Assembly (NCBI GenBank): GCA_907163375.1 | Contig: CAJQUW010005362.1 | Span: 806,001 to 870,000, forward strand | Source of the DNA: Prostheceraeus crozeri | Lineage: Eukaryota > Platyhelminthes > Polycladida > Euryleptidae | Direction of reading: 5' to 3' | DNA: 64,000 nt | In this document: in pieces, positions 26,601 through 37,799 of the stretch | Layout: each line of letters begins with the position of its first letter | Position numbering within the stretch: the stretch's first letter is position 1 | The notes under the pieces: generated by a model | The model's database searches: none | What the model was told of the DNA's origin: nothing | Seen by the model: only the letters and a program-made list of their open reading frames with translations | Made by a program: the position numbers and the translations under genes

Positions 26601-28500
26601 GTTTCAAATCTCACATTAAATTGCATGATGAAGTCAACCAATCATATTGCCTTCAAAGCATTTCTAAATTAAGTATAGAATGGTCTTATTTTGCATAATG
26701 GAGGGACGTGCTGAACTGACTGATAAATGACGACGGACTCCTGCTTCATTGCCATATTTTTTAATGCCGGATCGTTGTCGCGCTCCCTCTTGTTTAAATG
26801 CTTCTCATTTATTGCTTTTTATTTCGCTTCAGGCATCGTGGTAGGTGTATTGCATTTCATAATATTGAGCATTATTGTTTTGCTCCACCGTCGTTTGAAA
26901 CATGATTTTACAGCTGTTTGAAGTCGGATACATGATGAGCCAATGGAAATACATTTAACAATGACCATAAATAAGAATGAAATATAGGGCCTAATTCGAT
27001 CGAAATATACGAGTAAACCAAAACTCTTGCAATATCAATGTTCACGATTTCACAAATCATCCTTAAGAAAATTTCCTACTGAAACGGGTGTCTGCTGCTC
27101 AAGAAAGACTACATTGTAATTTAAAAATGGAAGTTGCAATGCACAAGATGTTTTCAACGATAAATAGTTATTTGGTGGTAGTGACCAATAAATAATTCAA
27201 CTGATCAATGACAATTATTCAACATGTTTGCAAATAGACCACTATGCTAAATACAGTTTATAGGAACTTGGGGCTATGTTGTCTGCGATGTAGATATCAT
27301 TGAGGTGTTGCTTCGCAACACGCTTTATGGACCATTCTTTAGTCGCACTCAGAATTCGTCGCCAAAACTTATATATCTTGGTCTATTATTGTCACTTTGT
27401 CACCAATGCAGTGATAGTACCCTTGAGAATGTGTGATGTAGTCCATATGTAGCATTGTTTTAGTCTCCAGGAGAATTCTGAGACTATTTTTGAGACATCC
27501 TCATATTAAATACACTCAATGAAAAATAGACTTACCACATGTATGGCAAGCGCATCATAGTTTGAAGCAAAGAGAAAATAATGCACTCCCTGTGATATAT
27601 CCGCAAAACCTTTAATTGTTAAAATATTGACAGAGAGATAGACGTTCGCGACACAGTCGTAGTTTCAGTGTCTGATGAAAGCAGTGCAGAATGTGACATT
27701 CTGACGTTTTATGCAACCACAATATCGGCGATCACTTGAAGCCTATTTTGATTTGAAGTCCACACCTTTCGGAGAACTGATTATATGAAATCACAGTAAA
27801 ATGTCTATAAGGATTTCAGTGCTAAAATATTGGTTAAGAAAGATGAGGACAGCAGTAGCAATAATATAAAGTTGCAGATAAAAAAAGTTGGCAAATCTAC
27901 ATTGAGAAGTACTTATCATTGATTTGATATTGGAGTGACTATTTCTGCGCGTCAACCCTTTCTTAGGCGAGGGAAGGGAAATTTTCTGATATTGCTCTTC
28001 CAAAACTAAAATAGCGACGACTTTTACTATTCGTGATTTTTAGTTTCCATGCACTTTTGTTAAGCAATGGGCGCATGAAAATTTCGACCATTGAAAAAAG
28101 TACTTTTTGAAAATCTGGAACTCTTGTCAATTTCTGACAAAATTAAGCATCTTGTCAATTCAAATCACTTACATAACATTGAAGCTATAATTAGTATGTT
28201 AATTTATCCACGAATGCATTTATGTAATAATTATGTGAAAAAACGCAATATCATATGATACTACCCACAATAGATTCATAAGTAATGTTATTGGCTTTAT
28301 GCTACAAATAGTGTATGCCAGCCGAAGCATAAAGTGAGCAGACAATCATTCCTCACAATATTTTTATGCATTTGTTTATGTAGAAATGCAGTCACTGCAA
28401 AATTCAATTATTTTAGTAACTACCGGTTCTTAGTTTAAGTTCTGACAAGTTTCGTATAAAAATTTCTTTAAAAATGTTGCCGGTGCACATCTGAGCATAG
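17700..28500. other. long AT-rich non-coding stretch, no supported gene
   Basis: Almost 11 kb contain no domain-bearing frame; the longest frames are below 93 codons and unmatched. A diverged tandem duplication (22741-22915) and a short GC-rich foldback near 24641-24696 (CAATGGGG pairing with CCCCATTG) are the only structures noticed. It may be intergenic DNA or a large intron. Confidence 0.45.
22741..22915. repeat. diverged tandem duplication, about 101-bp period
   Basis: Bases from 22741 and from 22842 align with mismatches. Both start with GACT, pass through AAATG-TGTAAATATT and TGACGAT-GACT, and end in ATCATGCATGAAA or ATCGTGCATGAAA. Two copies are seen. Confidence 0.6.
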
Positions 28501-29025
28501 CATCACAATGTCGTATCATTAACAGCTATTGTATATGATGCATTGCGCCGCATCAGTCGTCGCATGCGGTTGTCTGTCTCGTCGTCTTGTGCGTCCTTGA
28601 TGTTTTCTTGATTTTGTGATCGTCGATATCATTCGAAATTGGAATTTTTTATATCAATCGACGTCTTTCAACGTTGCCTGTGTCATTTCGTGGGAATTAT
28701 TCATCGTCTGCATCGCATTTCGCCATTTTTTGTGGATTTGTGTTGATTTTGTGGTCTTTCGGTGGTGATTACTATTCACATCTATCTGGCATCATTGCTA
28801 TCTGTAAGTTCGCGAGAATCCACCAAGTGCAATCTCGTGTGTGTTCAATCGACCATCTCGCTCGTGACTGATCGCTGATCAGGATACATTCAGTGTTCTC
28901 GGATTGTTCCGAATCAAGTGCACCTCCAGTCGTGTGGCTTCAGTTCCTGCCTGTGATCCCAGTGCCCTGAGTTCGATTCCTTTCGGGTTAATTTTTGTGG
29001 CATTTAAGCTTGTATTTTCTCGATC

Positions 29026-29796
29026 ATGTCGGAGAGTTTGTCAGTATCAGAATTCCGCAAGATGTCTGCTTCCGAGATCGAAAAACTTTCAAAAGCCAAG
29101 CTGACTTCAGCTCTTCTGAGTGCTGTCGATTCCATCGAGAAAAGTGAAAAGGAAATTCTTACTCTCAAAGACTTGAAAGTTGCCCTTGATGATGCCATCT
29201 ACAGCATCAAGAATGATGTCGCTCAACAAACAGAGAAGAAGCTGAAAGAGCTTGAGGAGACTTTCGTGAAGAGAATGAACGAAATGCATGTTTCTCTAAC
29301 CTCAGGAATAGAGGAGACTCTAACAAGTCATGTTGACAAGAAGCTGCAATCACTAAAGTCGTCAATGGAATCTGACATAATTTCTGAAATTGAGGATCGT
29401 GAATTTCGGAAAGACAACCTGGTCATTTTTGGTCTACCCAAGCAAAGTGATCCCGAAGTCGATTCCGAGAAAACGATGGAATTGTTGAATTATCTTGATG
29501 ATAATTTTGTCGATTCTCATGTTGTCAAGTGTTTCCGAATTGGCAAACCTGGTCATAAACCTCGACCAATAAAGGTGAATTTTCTGCTGTTTGAGACGAA
29601 GATGAGATTGCTCAAGTGTGGTCCTATGCTGTCAAAATCCTCAGACTATCGCAACGTATATGTCAAGCCTGACCTTACAAAGAAGCAACAGAACGAAGAG
29701 AAAGAGCTACTCCAAGAACTGAAGCGACGAAGGAGGAATGGTGAAAAAGTCGTTATACGCAAAGGAAAAATCGTGCAAAGCTTGTCTAGCGTTTAG
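29026..29796 (+). CDS. LINE ORF1 protein: coiled coil plus RRM-like domain
   Basis: This 256-aa protein is intact. Residues about 15-125 are heptad-rich and charged (many Lys, Glu, Leu), predicting a long coiled coil that would trimerise or oligomerise the protein. Residues about 126-215 start with FRKDNLVIFGLPKQ, the usual beginning of the RRM-like domain in ORF1 proteins of L1, L2 and CR1 elements. The C-terminus is strongly basic (KRRRRNGEKVVIRKGK). By family analogy it binds LINE RNA and helps form the retrotransposition particle. It overlaps ORF2 by 59 nt in another frame, an arrangement seen in other LINEs. Confidence 0.85.
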   Translation: MSESLSVSEFRKMSASEIEKLSKAKLTSALLSAVDSIEKSEKEILTLKDLKVALDDAIYSIKNDVAQQTEKKLKELEETFVKRMNEMHVSLTSGIEETLTSHVDKKLQSLKSSMESDIISEIEDREFRKDNLVIFGLPKQSDPEVDSEKTMELLNYLDDNFVDSHVVKCFRIGKPGHKPRPIKVNFLLFETKMRLLKCGPMLSKSSDYRNVYVKPDLTKKQQNEEKELLQELKRRRRNGEKVVIRKGKIVQSLSSV

Positions 29797-32656
29797 CAGT
29801 AGTGGTAAAGGTTCTGAAAATGTGTCCATGTCTCGTGCACCGAAAATTTTAATGATGAACGCTCATTCAATTGTTTCTTCTGGGAAAATGGACGATATTC
29901 GCATTCACTGTGCCACCTTGAAGTCAGATATTGTGATAATCACTGAATCTTGGCTAAGTAATGTGCATGACAGTTGCCTTTTCAATATAGATGGTTACTC
30001 CATGTTTCGATGTGATAGAAAGAATCGTATAGGTGGTGGAGTAGCTGTGTGGGTTACGTCTGAACTCCAAGTTTCCATTTTTGAAAGTAATGCTAATCCA
30101 TCATTTTGTGAATGTCTGTTTTTAAAAATAATAATTGATTCTGAAATCATGAATTTGTTGGCTATATATGTACCTCCTCATATTGTTTCACATCATAAAG
30201 AGCTGAACGATTTTGTAATTGATGTCTTAGACAGTATGACTGAAAATCAATCATTCCCAAACGTGATTATAGGAGGTGATTTGAACGATTTTGACTCATC
30301 CATTTTAAAGCGCAGTTTTGATCTTTTTAACAAGGTCTGTGATCCAACTCGTTTTGAGTCCACGTTAGATATTTTTCTCGTGAGTAGAACTTTGAGTGAA
30401 AATTACGGATCTGCTGAAGTTGGGTCCTCGCTATTCAGTAATTGTAGAGCCTCTCATTGCTCTGTTTTGCTAGTTCCATTTGTAACCAAGGCCGATACTC
30501 ATGATTTCTGCGTTCGTAAACTTTTTGACTTGAGAAGTTCAAATGTGCAACATTTTTTATCTGCTCTGTGTGAAAGTTCACAGTAACCGTTCTGAGCGTT
30601 TCATAATGCCGTCATTCAGGACAACCCGACGAAAAGCATCTTTTTTTGTGTTTATGACTTTGCTGATAAATGACCTTCATAACATTTTTTGATATCTTGT
30701 ATTGGTTTTGTTAATTAAATGACCGCCCCATTTAAGTTGTAAATTACTTGATTTTCATTTGATTCAATATACGATTATGAATGAATGAATGAATGAAAGT
30801 TCTTTTCAATGTGCCTATGAAGCTGATGATGTTGATAGTAAAGTTGAACGGTTTTACTCAGTTTTTCTTGATTGTCTGTTTAGCTGCATACCAATCAAAG
30901 AAGTTCTCATTTCAAAGAGAGACAAGCCGTGGATGACTTCATTAGCAAAGGATTGTATTAATCGCAGATGGCAGGCGTACCGAAATCGTGATTTTCAGGA
31001 GTACTTAAGCAAAAATGCAAAGAAATTATAAAGGCCTGTAATGAAAATTGGGTGAAAAGGTCCAAGCAAACATCAAGAGATATTTGGTCCATAGTAGTCC
31101 ACTACAAAGGCAAGCAAGCAAATAATAACACTGTGGAATCACTAATTTCTCAATTTTCGTCTGTTGAATATGCTGTTGACGAAATCAATCGTGTATTTGT
31201 GAACAAATTTTGTGTCTCTCAACCTATAGAATTTGACTTTGATGACAGTTGGTGTCCTCTATCTGACCCTGTTGAAGTTTTCGGCTATCTGGAGAAATTG
31301 TCCGTCAATAAGTCTTCAGGAGCTGATTGTATTCCAAACCGAATTTATAAGATTGGTGCCCCATTTATTGCTGAACCGCTGTGTCACATTATCAACTCAT
31401 CTGTTTTGCTGCGCTATGTTCCAGCATCTTTCAAATCTTGTGTTGTAGTTCCCGTGCCGAAGAAATCTAAAGTTTCTGCTGAAAATTTGAGGCCCATTAC
31501 AATATCAAGTGTGCCATGCAAACTTTTGGAGAGACATGTATTGTCATGTATGTATTCTAAAATAACTAGCTGTATTCCTGACTTTCAGTTTGCCTACAAG
31601 CCTCAATCCGATTGTACATCAGCCTTGATTACGATTCATAATTATGTTACTGAGATGCTTGATTCTGACAATGTCACATCTGTCATAATAGCTTTCGATT
31701 TTTCATGTGCTTTCGACAGGGTTCGTCATGACATTTTGGTTGCCAAGTTGCAGGCTCTTGGCTTTCCCTCAGGTTTCATTTGTTGGACTATCTCCTATCT
31801 TCAGGATAGGTACCAAAGTGTTCGTCTTCGTGAATGTTTTAGCAGTAGCCGGTGTGTGTCCAGTGGTTGTCCTCAAGGATCCCTTCTGGGACCATTTTTG
31901 TTTGTCCTATACTGTTTTGACATAGCTACCGCCAATGAAACGACAAAGATTGTACAATATGCTGATGATGTAAATTTGATTGTACCTTTGACTAAAAACG
32001 ATTATAATATAACAGATCGCGTTTTCGTCGAATTTCTCTGTTTGGAGAAGTGGTGCTCTGAGAATGATCTTATGTTGAATAAGAGCAAGACCAAGATTGT
32101 TCATTTTAAAAAGAAAAATTATGCATGTAATGACGCTTTTCTTGACTTATCCAAATTTATTGTTGATGAAGCAAAAGTGTTAGGTGTTGTATGGGACGAT
32201 AATTTAAGCTGGTCCAGACATTTTCGTGAAGTGGAGTCGAAATGTTCTCAGCGTATAAATTTATTGAAATCACTCAAGTTTACTTTGTGTCATGATGATT
32301 TATGGACCGTGTTTTACAATGTTATAGAAAAGCTTATGTTGTATTCAGCTCCTTTGTTTGGTGTACTTAGCAGTGATGTAAAGGTGATGATGAAACGTAT
32401 ATTCAGACGATGCAGGAGAACTTTTTGTAGAAAAAATTGTGCAAGCTCTAACAACTTTGAATCATTTTCTATCAAAAGACTACAATCCTTTGAGACATTG
32501 TATAAGAGTTCTGTGAGTCCAACGCATCCACTAAATGTGCTTATACCACCAACTAGCTTGAGACGCATTAATGTACCTTTCTGTAAAACTACTCGTAGAC
32601 AGAATTGCTTTCCAATTTCGTGTCTGCTACATTTGAATGGACACTTTCGACTGTGA
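29738..32656 (+). pseudogene. LINE ORF2: AP-like endonuclease and reverse transcriptase, broken
   Basis: The N-terminal part (29738-30579) is an apurinic-type endonuclease. It shows NAHSI (residue 41), TESWL with catalytic Glu70, GGGVAVW (99-105), GGDLNDF (179-185) and TLDIFLV. The final box, usually SDH, reads ASH, so an active-site Asp may be lost. A 214-bp insertion follows. The middle part resumes at 30803 and stops at 31031; a one-base shift near 31020 moves coding into the frame of 31052-32656. That frame holds the RT palm with IAFDFSCAFDRV (motif A), SGCPQGSLLGP and YADDVNLI, then the thumb. It makes the cDNA by target-primed reverse transcription in live relatives; this copy cannot be translated whole. 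Confidence 0.9.
30580..30793 (+). mobile_element. short LINE/SINE insertion inside ORF2, 9-bp target duplication
   Basis: TGAAAGTTC is present at 30571-30579 and again at 30794-30802, flanking 214 bp that interrupt the ORF2 frame. The insert ends in a short (ATGA)n tail. Its last 50 bp before the tail resemble the 3' end of the host LINE (GTTGTAA, TTGATT-TCATT, then CAATATACGATTA against CAAATATACATATTA). It is therefore either a 5'-truncated sister LINE or a SINE sharing that 3' end, mobilised by the same machinery. Confidence 0.85.
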
Positions 32657-32775
32657 TAACTTTCCGCATTTTCTTTGGTGTTTATTTTGTGTACCTGCAA
32701 GATTCACTTGTAATTTGACTTTTGTAACTGTTCATGTTGTAATTTTTTGATTCTCATTCGGTTCAAATATACATA

Positions 32776-32778
<3 letters not shown>

Positions 32779-32852
<74 letters not shown>
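32779..32852 (+). repeat. (TC)37 microsatellite at LINE 3' end
   Basis: Seventy-four bases of uninterrupted TC dinucleotide directly follow the LINE 3' untranslated region. Its position argues that it is the expanded tail of the element and not an independent repeat. It is uninterrupted and so probably polymorphic. Confidence 0.95.
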
Positions 32853-32856
<4 letters not shown>

Positions 32857-32859
32857 AGC

Positions 32860-33990
32860 ACATTACCGACGAGGAGAATATAGGAATCCATATTGCATGT
32901 TAAAATGAATACGCAACGTGCTGACTGCAAAGTAATTGAAATTGCTTGTCAACTACATGGCTAAAAATGTTATTGATTGCAACTAAAAATTAATCATCAG
33001 AAGATGTAATTGATTATAATTTCTAATTACAGTAGTTGTAATTTCAATTGCGCAAATGTACATGTAATTGCAACCTAGAATTGCAACACAAGTCGGAGTT
33101 ACTGCGTACTCTATCTTCTCAACATACAAATGAGATTTTAGCAGATTACCGCTTTTATGATAATTTACATGTATTTTCTAAACTCTCAATATGAGTTAAT
33201 CACGGCTTAACTGTCCCAGTGCTATCAAACGTTCTCCCAACATTGTCCTAAGACGCTTTCATGTGATAACTGATCAAACGCATAGTTTATCAAAGCCATC
33301 TACCATCGATTTCCAACAGATACGCAGCGGTAACTTTTATTTGAAAAAAAGTGGAATTCAAATTTTGAATTGATCTTCATAGCAAAAATGTGACCGAGTT
33401 GTTGATAAGTGATATCACCATTGGAATGAAGATGCGTCAATTGAGATGCACTGTAATTTTGGGAACAATTGAATCATAGTAAGATCAAAATCAGGGATTC
33501 ATGGCGGGTAGAATAGTGCTAACTATTAATTATTCCTTTCAAAAGCGATTTTCAAGTATTTATTGGATCAGAATCTGCAGCACGCTTACCACATGTAAGC
33601 AAGCTTGTTGCATCTTAGCATAGAGGCTTTTCGTAAGCAGTGTTAAATCAGTTATCTCACTTATACATATACATGCATATGAAAATAAACATAAATATGT
33701 TGGTGTGCATAGAAAGCAAAAGTGCTAGCTTAATATTATGGAAGACTCTTTGAACTATCTGTGATGACAGGGACATGGCCACAATTTAGAAGATTAATCC
33801 TTCTAGACAACTGACAGTGAAGTTAGCATGAGCGTGTGCGTTTTTGCGTCTTTTGCAATGTGAAAGGTCATCATGATGACTGATAACTAAAAGACCAAGA
33901 CTTTGGATAAAATGAAATGGCGTTTGTTCAATCTCATCCAAATTAAAGAATAAAATCTAATTAACGTCCTAAGTGGATAAATGTGACTCG
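32860..33990. other. non-coding spacer, no supported gene
   Basis: This AT-rich DNA lies between two LINE copies. No ORF above background and no repeat boundary were recognised. Confidence 0.4.
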
Positions 33991-33995
33991 TCTAC

Positions 33996-34352
33996 AATTC
34001 GTTTGTAAGAAGCATTCTCGAATACAACTCACCACTCTTCTTGGGAATCAATGCTAATAATAACGCGAAACTTGAGAAGATCCACCAAAGAGCACATCGG
34101 ATCATTTGCGGACGAGGTTGCAGTTGCGTAGAATTTACCCCACTATGCATTCGGAGACAACACCAGAGTGTTAAATTTTTCACCAAGATGATGAAAGAAG
34201 ACGATATTCTCCACGATCTCATGCCCCCTCTACTCCGATTCTCACAAAAACGCTGTCAACCAATTTCGAGATCTCAACGAAGAAATGCGTCCTTTTTGCC
34301 AAGCTGCTGTTCAATTTATAATCAAATGTATGCTCGTACTCAGAATGGATAA
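33996..34352 (+). pseudogene. LINE reverse transcriptase C-terminal fragment
   Basis: The translated fragment contains KLEKIHQRAHRIICG, the conserved motif just after the RT thumb of Jockey-superfamily LINEs (usually LEKIQ-RA-R-I-G), followed by a Cys-containing tail. No palm or endonuclease is present, so it is a strongly 5'-truncated copy. It is related by eye to the fragment at 37.4-37.8 kb (RRRAHHII..GEGCQC against HQRAHRIICGRGCSC). Confidence 0.75.
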
Positions 34353-34700
34353 CGATGTATTTATGTTTTTTGCTCAATACTCTTTTTTTGTGAACATTCA
34401 ATTTCTGTAACTTAATGATTTTGATTTTTAATTGAAATAAACAACAAAAACAAACGAAGCACTTTTTATCCCACTGCTCTCCTATCGCGGTGTAATTTTT
34501 GTGCTTATGTTACTCAGAGGTTCATTTTAGATACCATGACTTCTGTACTTGATGATTTTCCCTATTGTTGTTGTTTATTGAAATACAGTATATAATTAGC
34601 AATGTTTTGAAAGAAAACTATCCGGAGTCTTTATCAAAGTTCACAGAATTGGAAAGAGTAGTAAACTGAAAAAGAAGTCTCTTGCTACGACAGCATATCA

Positions 34701-35331
34701 GGGGCCAACTTTATCAATCTACAGCCACAGATTTACAGATATAGTGTCACAATTACAGTTCGCTGTGACTGTAATGATGCACTTTATGCAAATTGATCTA
34801 GCAGCTGTAATCTGTGATCTGTGAAGAACACAATGTGAACTCAACTTATGTGTGACAACTTAAAGTGTGAATCAACTTGTGATGATTAACGTAAACTTCT
34901 TTGCATGCGCCTACACAGAAATGTTGACGCCGCCGCAGAAGACCTTATTCCTCACGGAGCTTAACAAATGCAAGGATGAGTAGGTGAAGAAGTTCGCCAT
35001 CGCCAACGATGGAAAGAAGAAAAAGGATGTAGTATGAAAGACCATCCACGAGGTTCTGCGCGTGGGGTTGTACCAACTGAGGGATAGCGAGTTTCAAAAT
35101 TTTTCGGCGATCTGCGATGAATAAGGTGGACAAAGACGCCACCTTAGAGAGTGTGATTTGAATGATAAAATGGAATTCATTGAATTGTGTTCACAGTTTC
35201 ACAGATTACAGACTCAGTTTACAGATTACATATTACAGTGACTGTGACTGTGATTGATAAAATAGAATTTTACAGATTTGACTGACAGTTTCACAGTTTA
35301 CAGACACTGTAGATTGATAACATTGGTACCC
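34701..35331 (+). mobile_element. TIR DNA transposon remnant with decayed coding core (PIF/Harbinger-like?)
   Basis: The left end GGGGCCAACTTTATCAATCTACAG-like sequence (34701 on) matches, inverted, the right end finishing at 35331: both contain TTATCAATCTACAG about 10 bp from the terminus. Subterminal regions on both sides are dense in ACAG/CTGT and ACAGATTACAG-type words. The core (34920-35157) is GC-richer and reads as one frame with three stops (MLTPPQKTLFLTELNK at its start), suggesting a decayed protein. The termini resemble PIF/Harbinger ends, but I could not define a 3-bp target duplication, so the superfamily is uncertain. Confidence 0.55.
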
Positions 35332-35339
35332 GGAGTTGA

Positions 35340-37389
35340 TATATTAGAAGTGAATATGCTGAGATGGCATCCGAAGAATTTTTTTGTCCACAATCAATCG
35401 GATGCGTGGATGACTGGGCTTAATACGACGCTCTTGCAATGGCAAGAGTATTGATGCTAAATGCATTGTATTGTAATATTCCAGGTCTATGCGGCTGTGA
35501 AACCTGGAAATTATCGAAAGCCAAAACAGGAAACACTAACAATTAGGTTCTTCTGACGTGCGAGGGAGGTTCCTGCTCATTTAGCTTATTGATATCACTT
35601 GCCTATAAATTTTAGACATCGTCTTTAAAAGTCCTGTATGGAATTCCTTGATCTGCTGCATATGCAGAGTGATGCCAAGGAGTGTCATTCTTTATCAGTT
35701 GCGAGTAGTCAGAAATCTAACTCTTGACATCGGCTTCATAGGCTCCATGAAATTACGAGGGCATGTCATGAGAGCTGTCGCATTTCTACGAGATTGCAAG
35801 ATGTATAACTTCATATGGGACTTCCATCGATCTGATGACATTGGTTTCTTCTATCATGCCGCCGTAGGCCTAATGCTTCACCATGTTGCTCTGCTTTCTT
35901 GCCCTCGAAAAGAGTTGCAGTGTGCAAAAACGAATACTGTGCTGCATGAATATTTTTAAAAACCAAGATACTCTGTAAACTAATTATTAACACAATTGTA
36001 TTTTAGATACTCCAGGGAATGAGAATTAGTTCTCTATGCCAGAATGGTGTAATTTAGTCGAAATGCTGATGCTTTGTATTTTATCCGAAGTCAAGTTACA
36101 AAGTACAAGCCAAATCTGCACTTTACAGGGATTATTGCAGTAAACTCATGGGCAACTCAGGATTTACAGGGGTACACAGGATATACATGCATAAAATACT
36201 ATTTCCGGATGAATTCATCAAAACTTGCTGTGTCAGTGATTGTCGACATGTGAAATCTAGGATATCTCTATCAAAAGTCTCGAAAGCTTCCATCAGACTA
36301 AATCATCTTGCTCGGGTCCAGCACTCTGCTAGTGAAAAAGCATTGCATTTCTGTATTAGATGGTGTCGGTCCTACCTCGCCAACGTAGTTATCATCTGTT
36401 TCATTCTCTTAGTCACTCTGTTTACTGCCATTCTTTATCCACTTCCGCGTCCACAGATACAGGGATCTGGGTGTCATTGTCCATCCATGCACAGAACTCA
36501 TCCGGTGTCATGTTAGTTTTGGATGGCGGTTCACTTTCAACTTTCAGATTCACTTCGAGACTTTCGATAGAAGAACTTAACTTTTTCCACCAGCTACGAA
36601 TTGACTCCTCAGAGACTTGCATCCAACGCATATACTTGCTGTCCACGCATCTCGTGACGACAGTGTCCGGATTGTGATTCAGTAACTATGTAGTATGTAG
36701 CATCGCAATGCATTATCGACTGTCATTTGATGCGCTCTCATTGTGCGGATTCAATGCATCACTGCAATTTTTGTTCTGGGCTTATAAAGCTGGTTCTGGA
36801 CTTACAACGAGAAGTCGTCGGTATATGCATGTACATGTAGACTGAATGGAATAAATCCGAACCGAGATCAGCTGGGTTTAATAAGCGGTTTGGATTATTA
36901 TCTGCGGCCTTATAAAGCTGCGACCACTGTGTTCAAAATTAGTGCATGAAAATTATGATAATTATAGTAATTGTGAATAAAGAATGCAATGATTACAAGT
37001 GAACATAGCTACTGCTCTCATATACGTATGGATGCACTTGTACATGCAGCACAATGTGCAATCTATGAATTGTAGGTGTATATAAATGTAAAGATTTAAT
37101 CAAGTATATGTTTATGATAACATGACATACACGAGTAATCACTCAAGCAAATTAGCAATGCACCCTATTCATCTTTAGTTAAACATTCAAACCATTTACA
37201 ATTCACTATAAATTTTTAAGTGATCCTTATCAAAAGTTGAGTAGTAGATATTAATGCAAGGCATAATCATATATACACTGTACATACACATGGACTGCTG
37301 CCAAATCAAAATAAAACAAAATCTATGTTAGTCAGAAGATCAACTGAAATATAATAAAGCCCTTGAAACATTCAATTCGAAAAACAATT
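35340..37389. other. non-coding stretch, no supported gene
   Basis: Frames at 35648-35959 and 36148-36516 are open but unmatched and overlap open antisense frames. No structure was recognised. Confidence 0.4.
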
Positions 37390-37790
37390 AAAAATCCCCT
37401 GGGTAATTTGCAACGAGAGAATGACTTGGGACCATCACGTGAAATACATCTGTAGAAAAGCAAGTCAACGAATCTACGCGTCTCAAGAAGCATATCTCAA
37501 CGAGTGATCTTGTCCTGCTTTACAATTCAATTATCTTATCGATTCTGGTGTATAATGCACCACTACTTTTTGGTACTATGAGCAATCAAAACTCAAACAA
37601 GAATGAAAAAATACGCCGTAGAGCTCATCATATAATCTGGAGAAGGATGTCAATGCTCAGCGTTTACACTTCGGAGACAAACGGTAGGTCTAAAATTATT
37701 TCATGAACTGTCTGACCCAAGTAATGTGCTCGCTACTCTTCTGCCTTGTGCCCTGCCACGCTCTGGAAACTTGCTGTGTCATTTTTACGA
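37390..37790 (+). pseudogene. LINE reverse transcriptase thumb/C-terminal remnant
   Basis: Conceptual translation across several frame changes gives TWDHHVKYICRKASQRIY, then a LLYNSIILSILVYNAPLLFG-type helix and an IRRRAHHII motif. These are the ordered landmarks downstream of the LINE RT palm. It is too damaged to yield a long frame. It belongs to the same family as the fragment near 34.0 kb. Confidence 0.7.
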
Positions 37791-37799
37791 ACACTAAAT

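Larger units (their letters stand above)
28540..32852 (+). mobile_element. near full-length CR1/L2-like non-LTR retrotransposon (inactive)
   Basis: The element has, in order, a less AT-rich 5' untranslated region (about 28540-29025; the exact start is unclear), ORF1 (29026-29796), an overlapping ORF2 with endonuclease and reverse transcriptase (29738-32656), and a 3' end finishing in a (TC)37 microsatellite. Short microsatellite tails in place of poly(A) are typical of CR1/L2-like LINEs. ORF1 is intact. ORF2 is broken twice: by a 214-bp insertion at 30580 and by a frameshift near 31020. Confidence 0.8.

Noticed and set aside
28968..28990. GTTCGATTCC-like tRNA B-box word
   Set aside because: No matching A box or cloverleaf nearby; it lies in the LINE 5' region.
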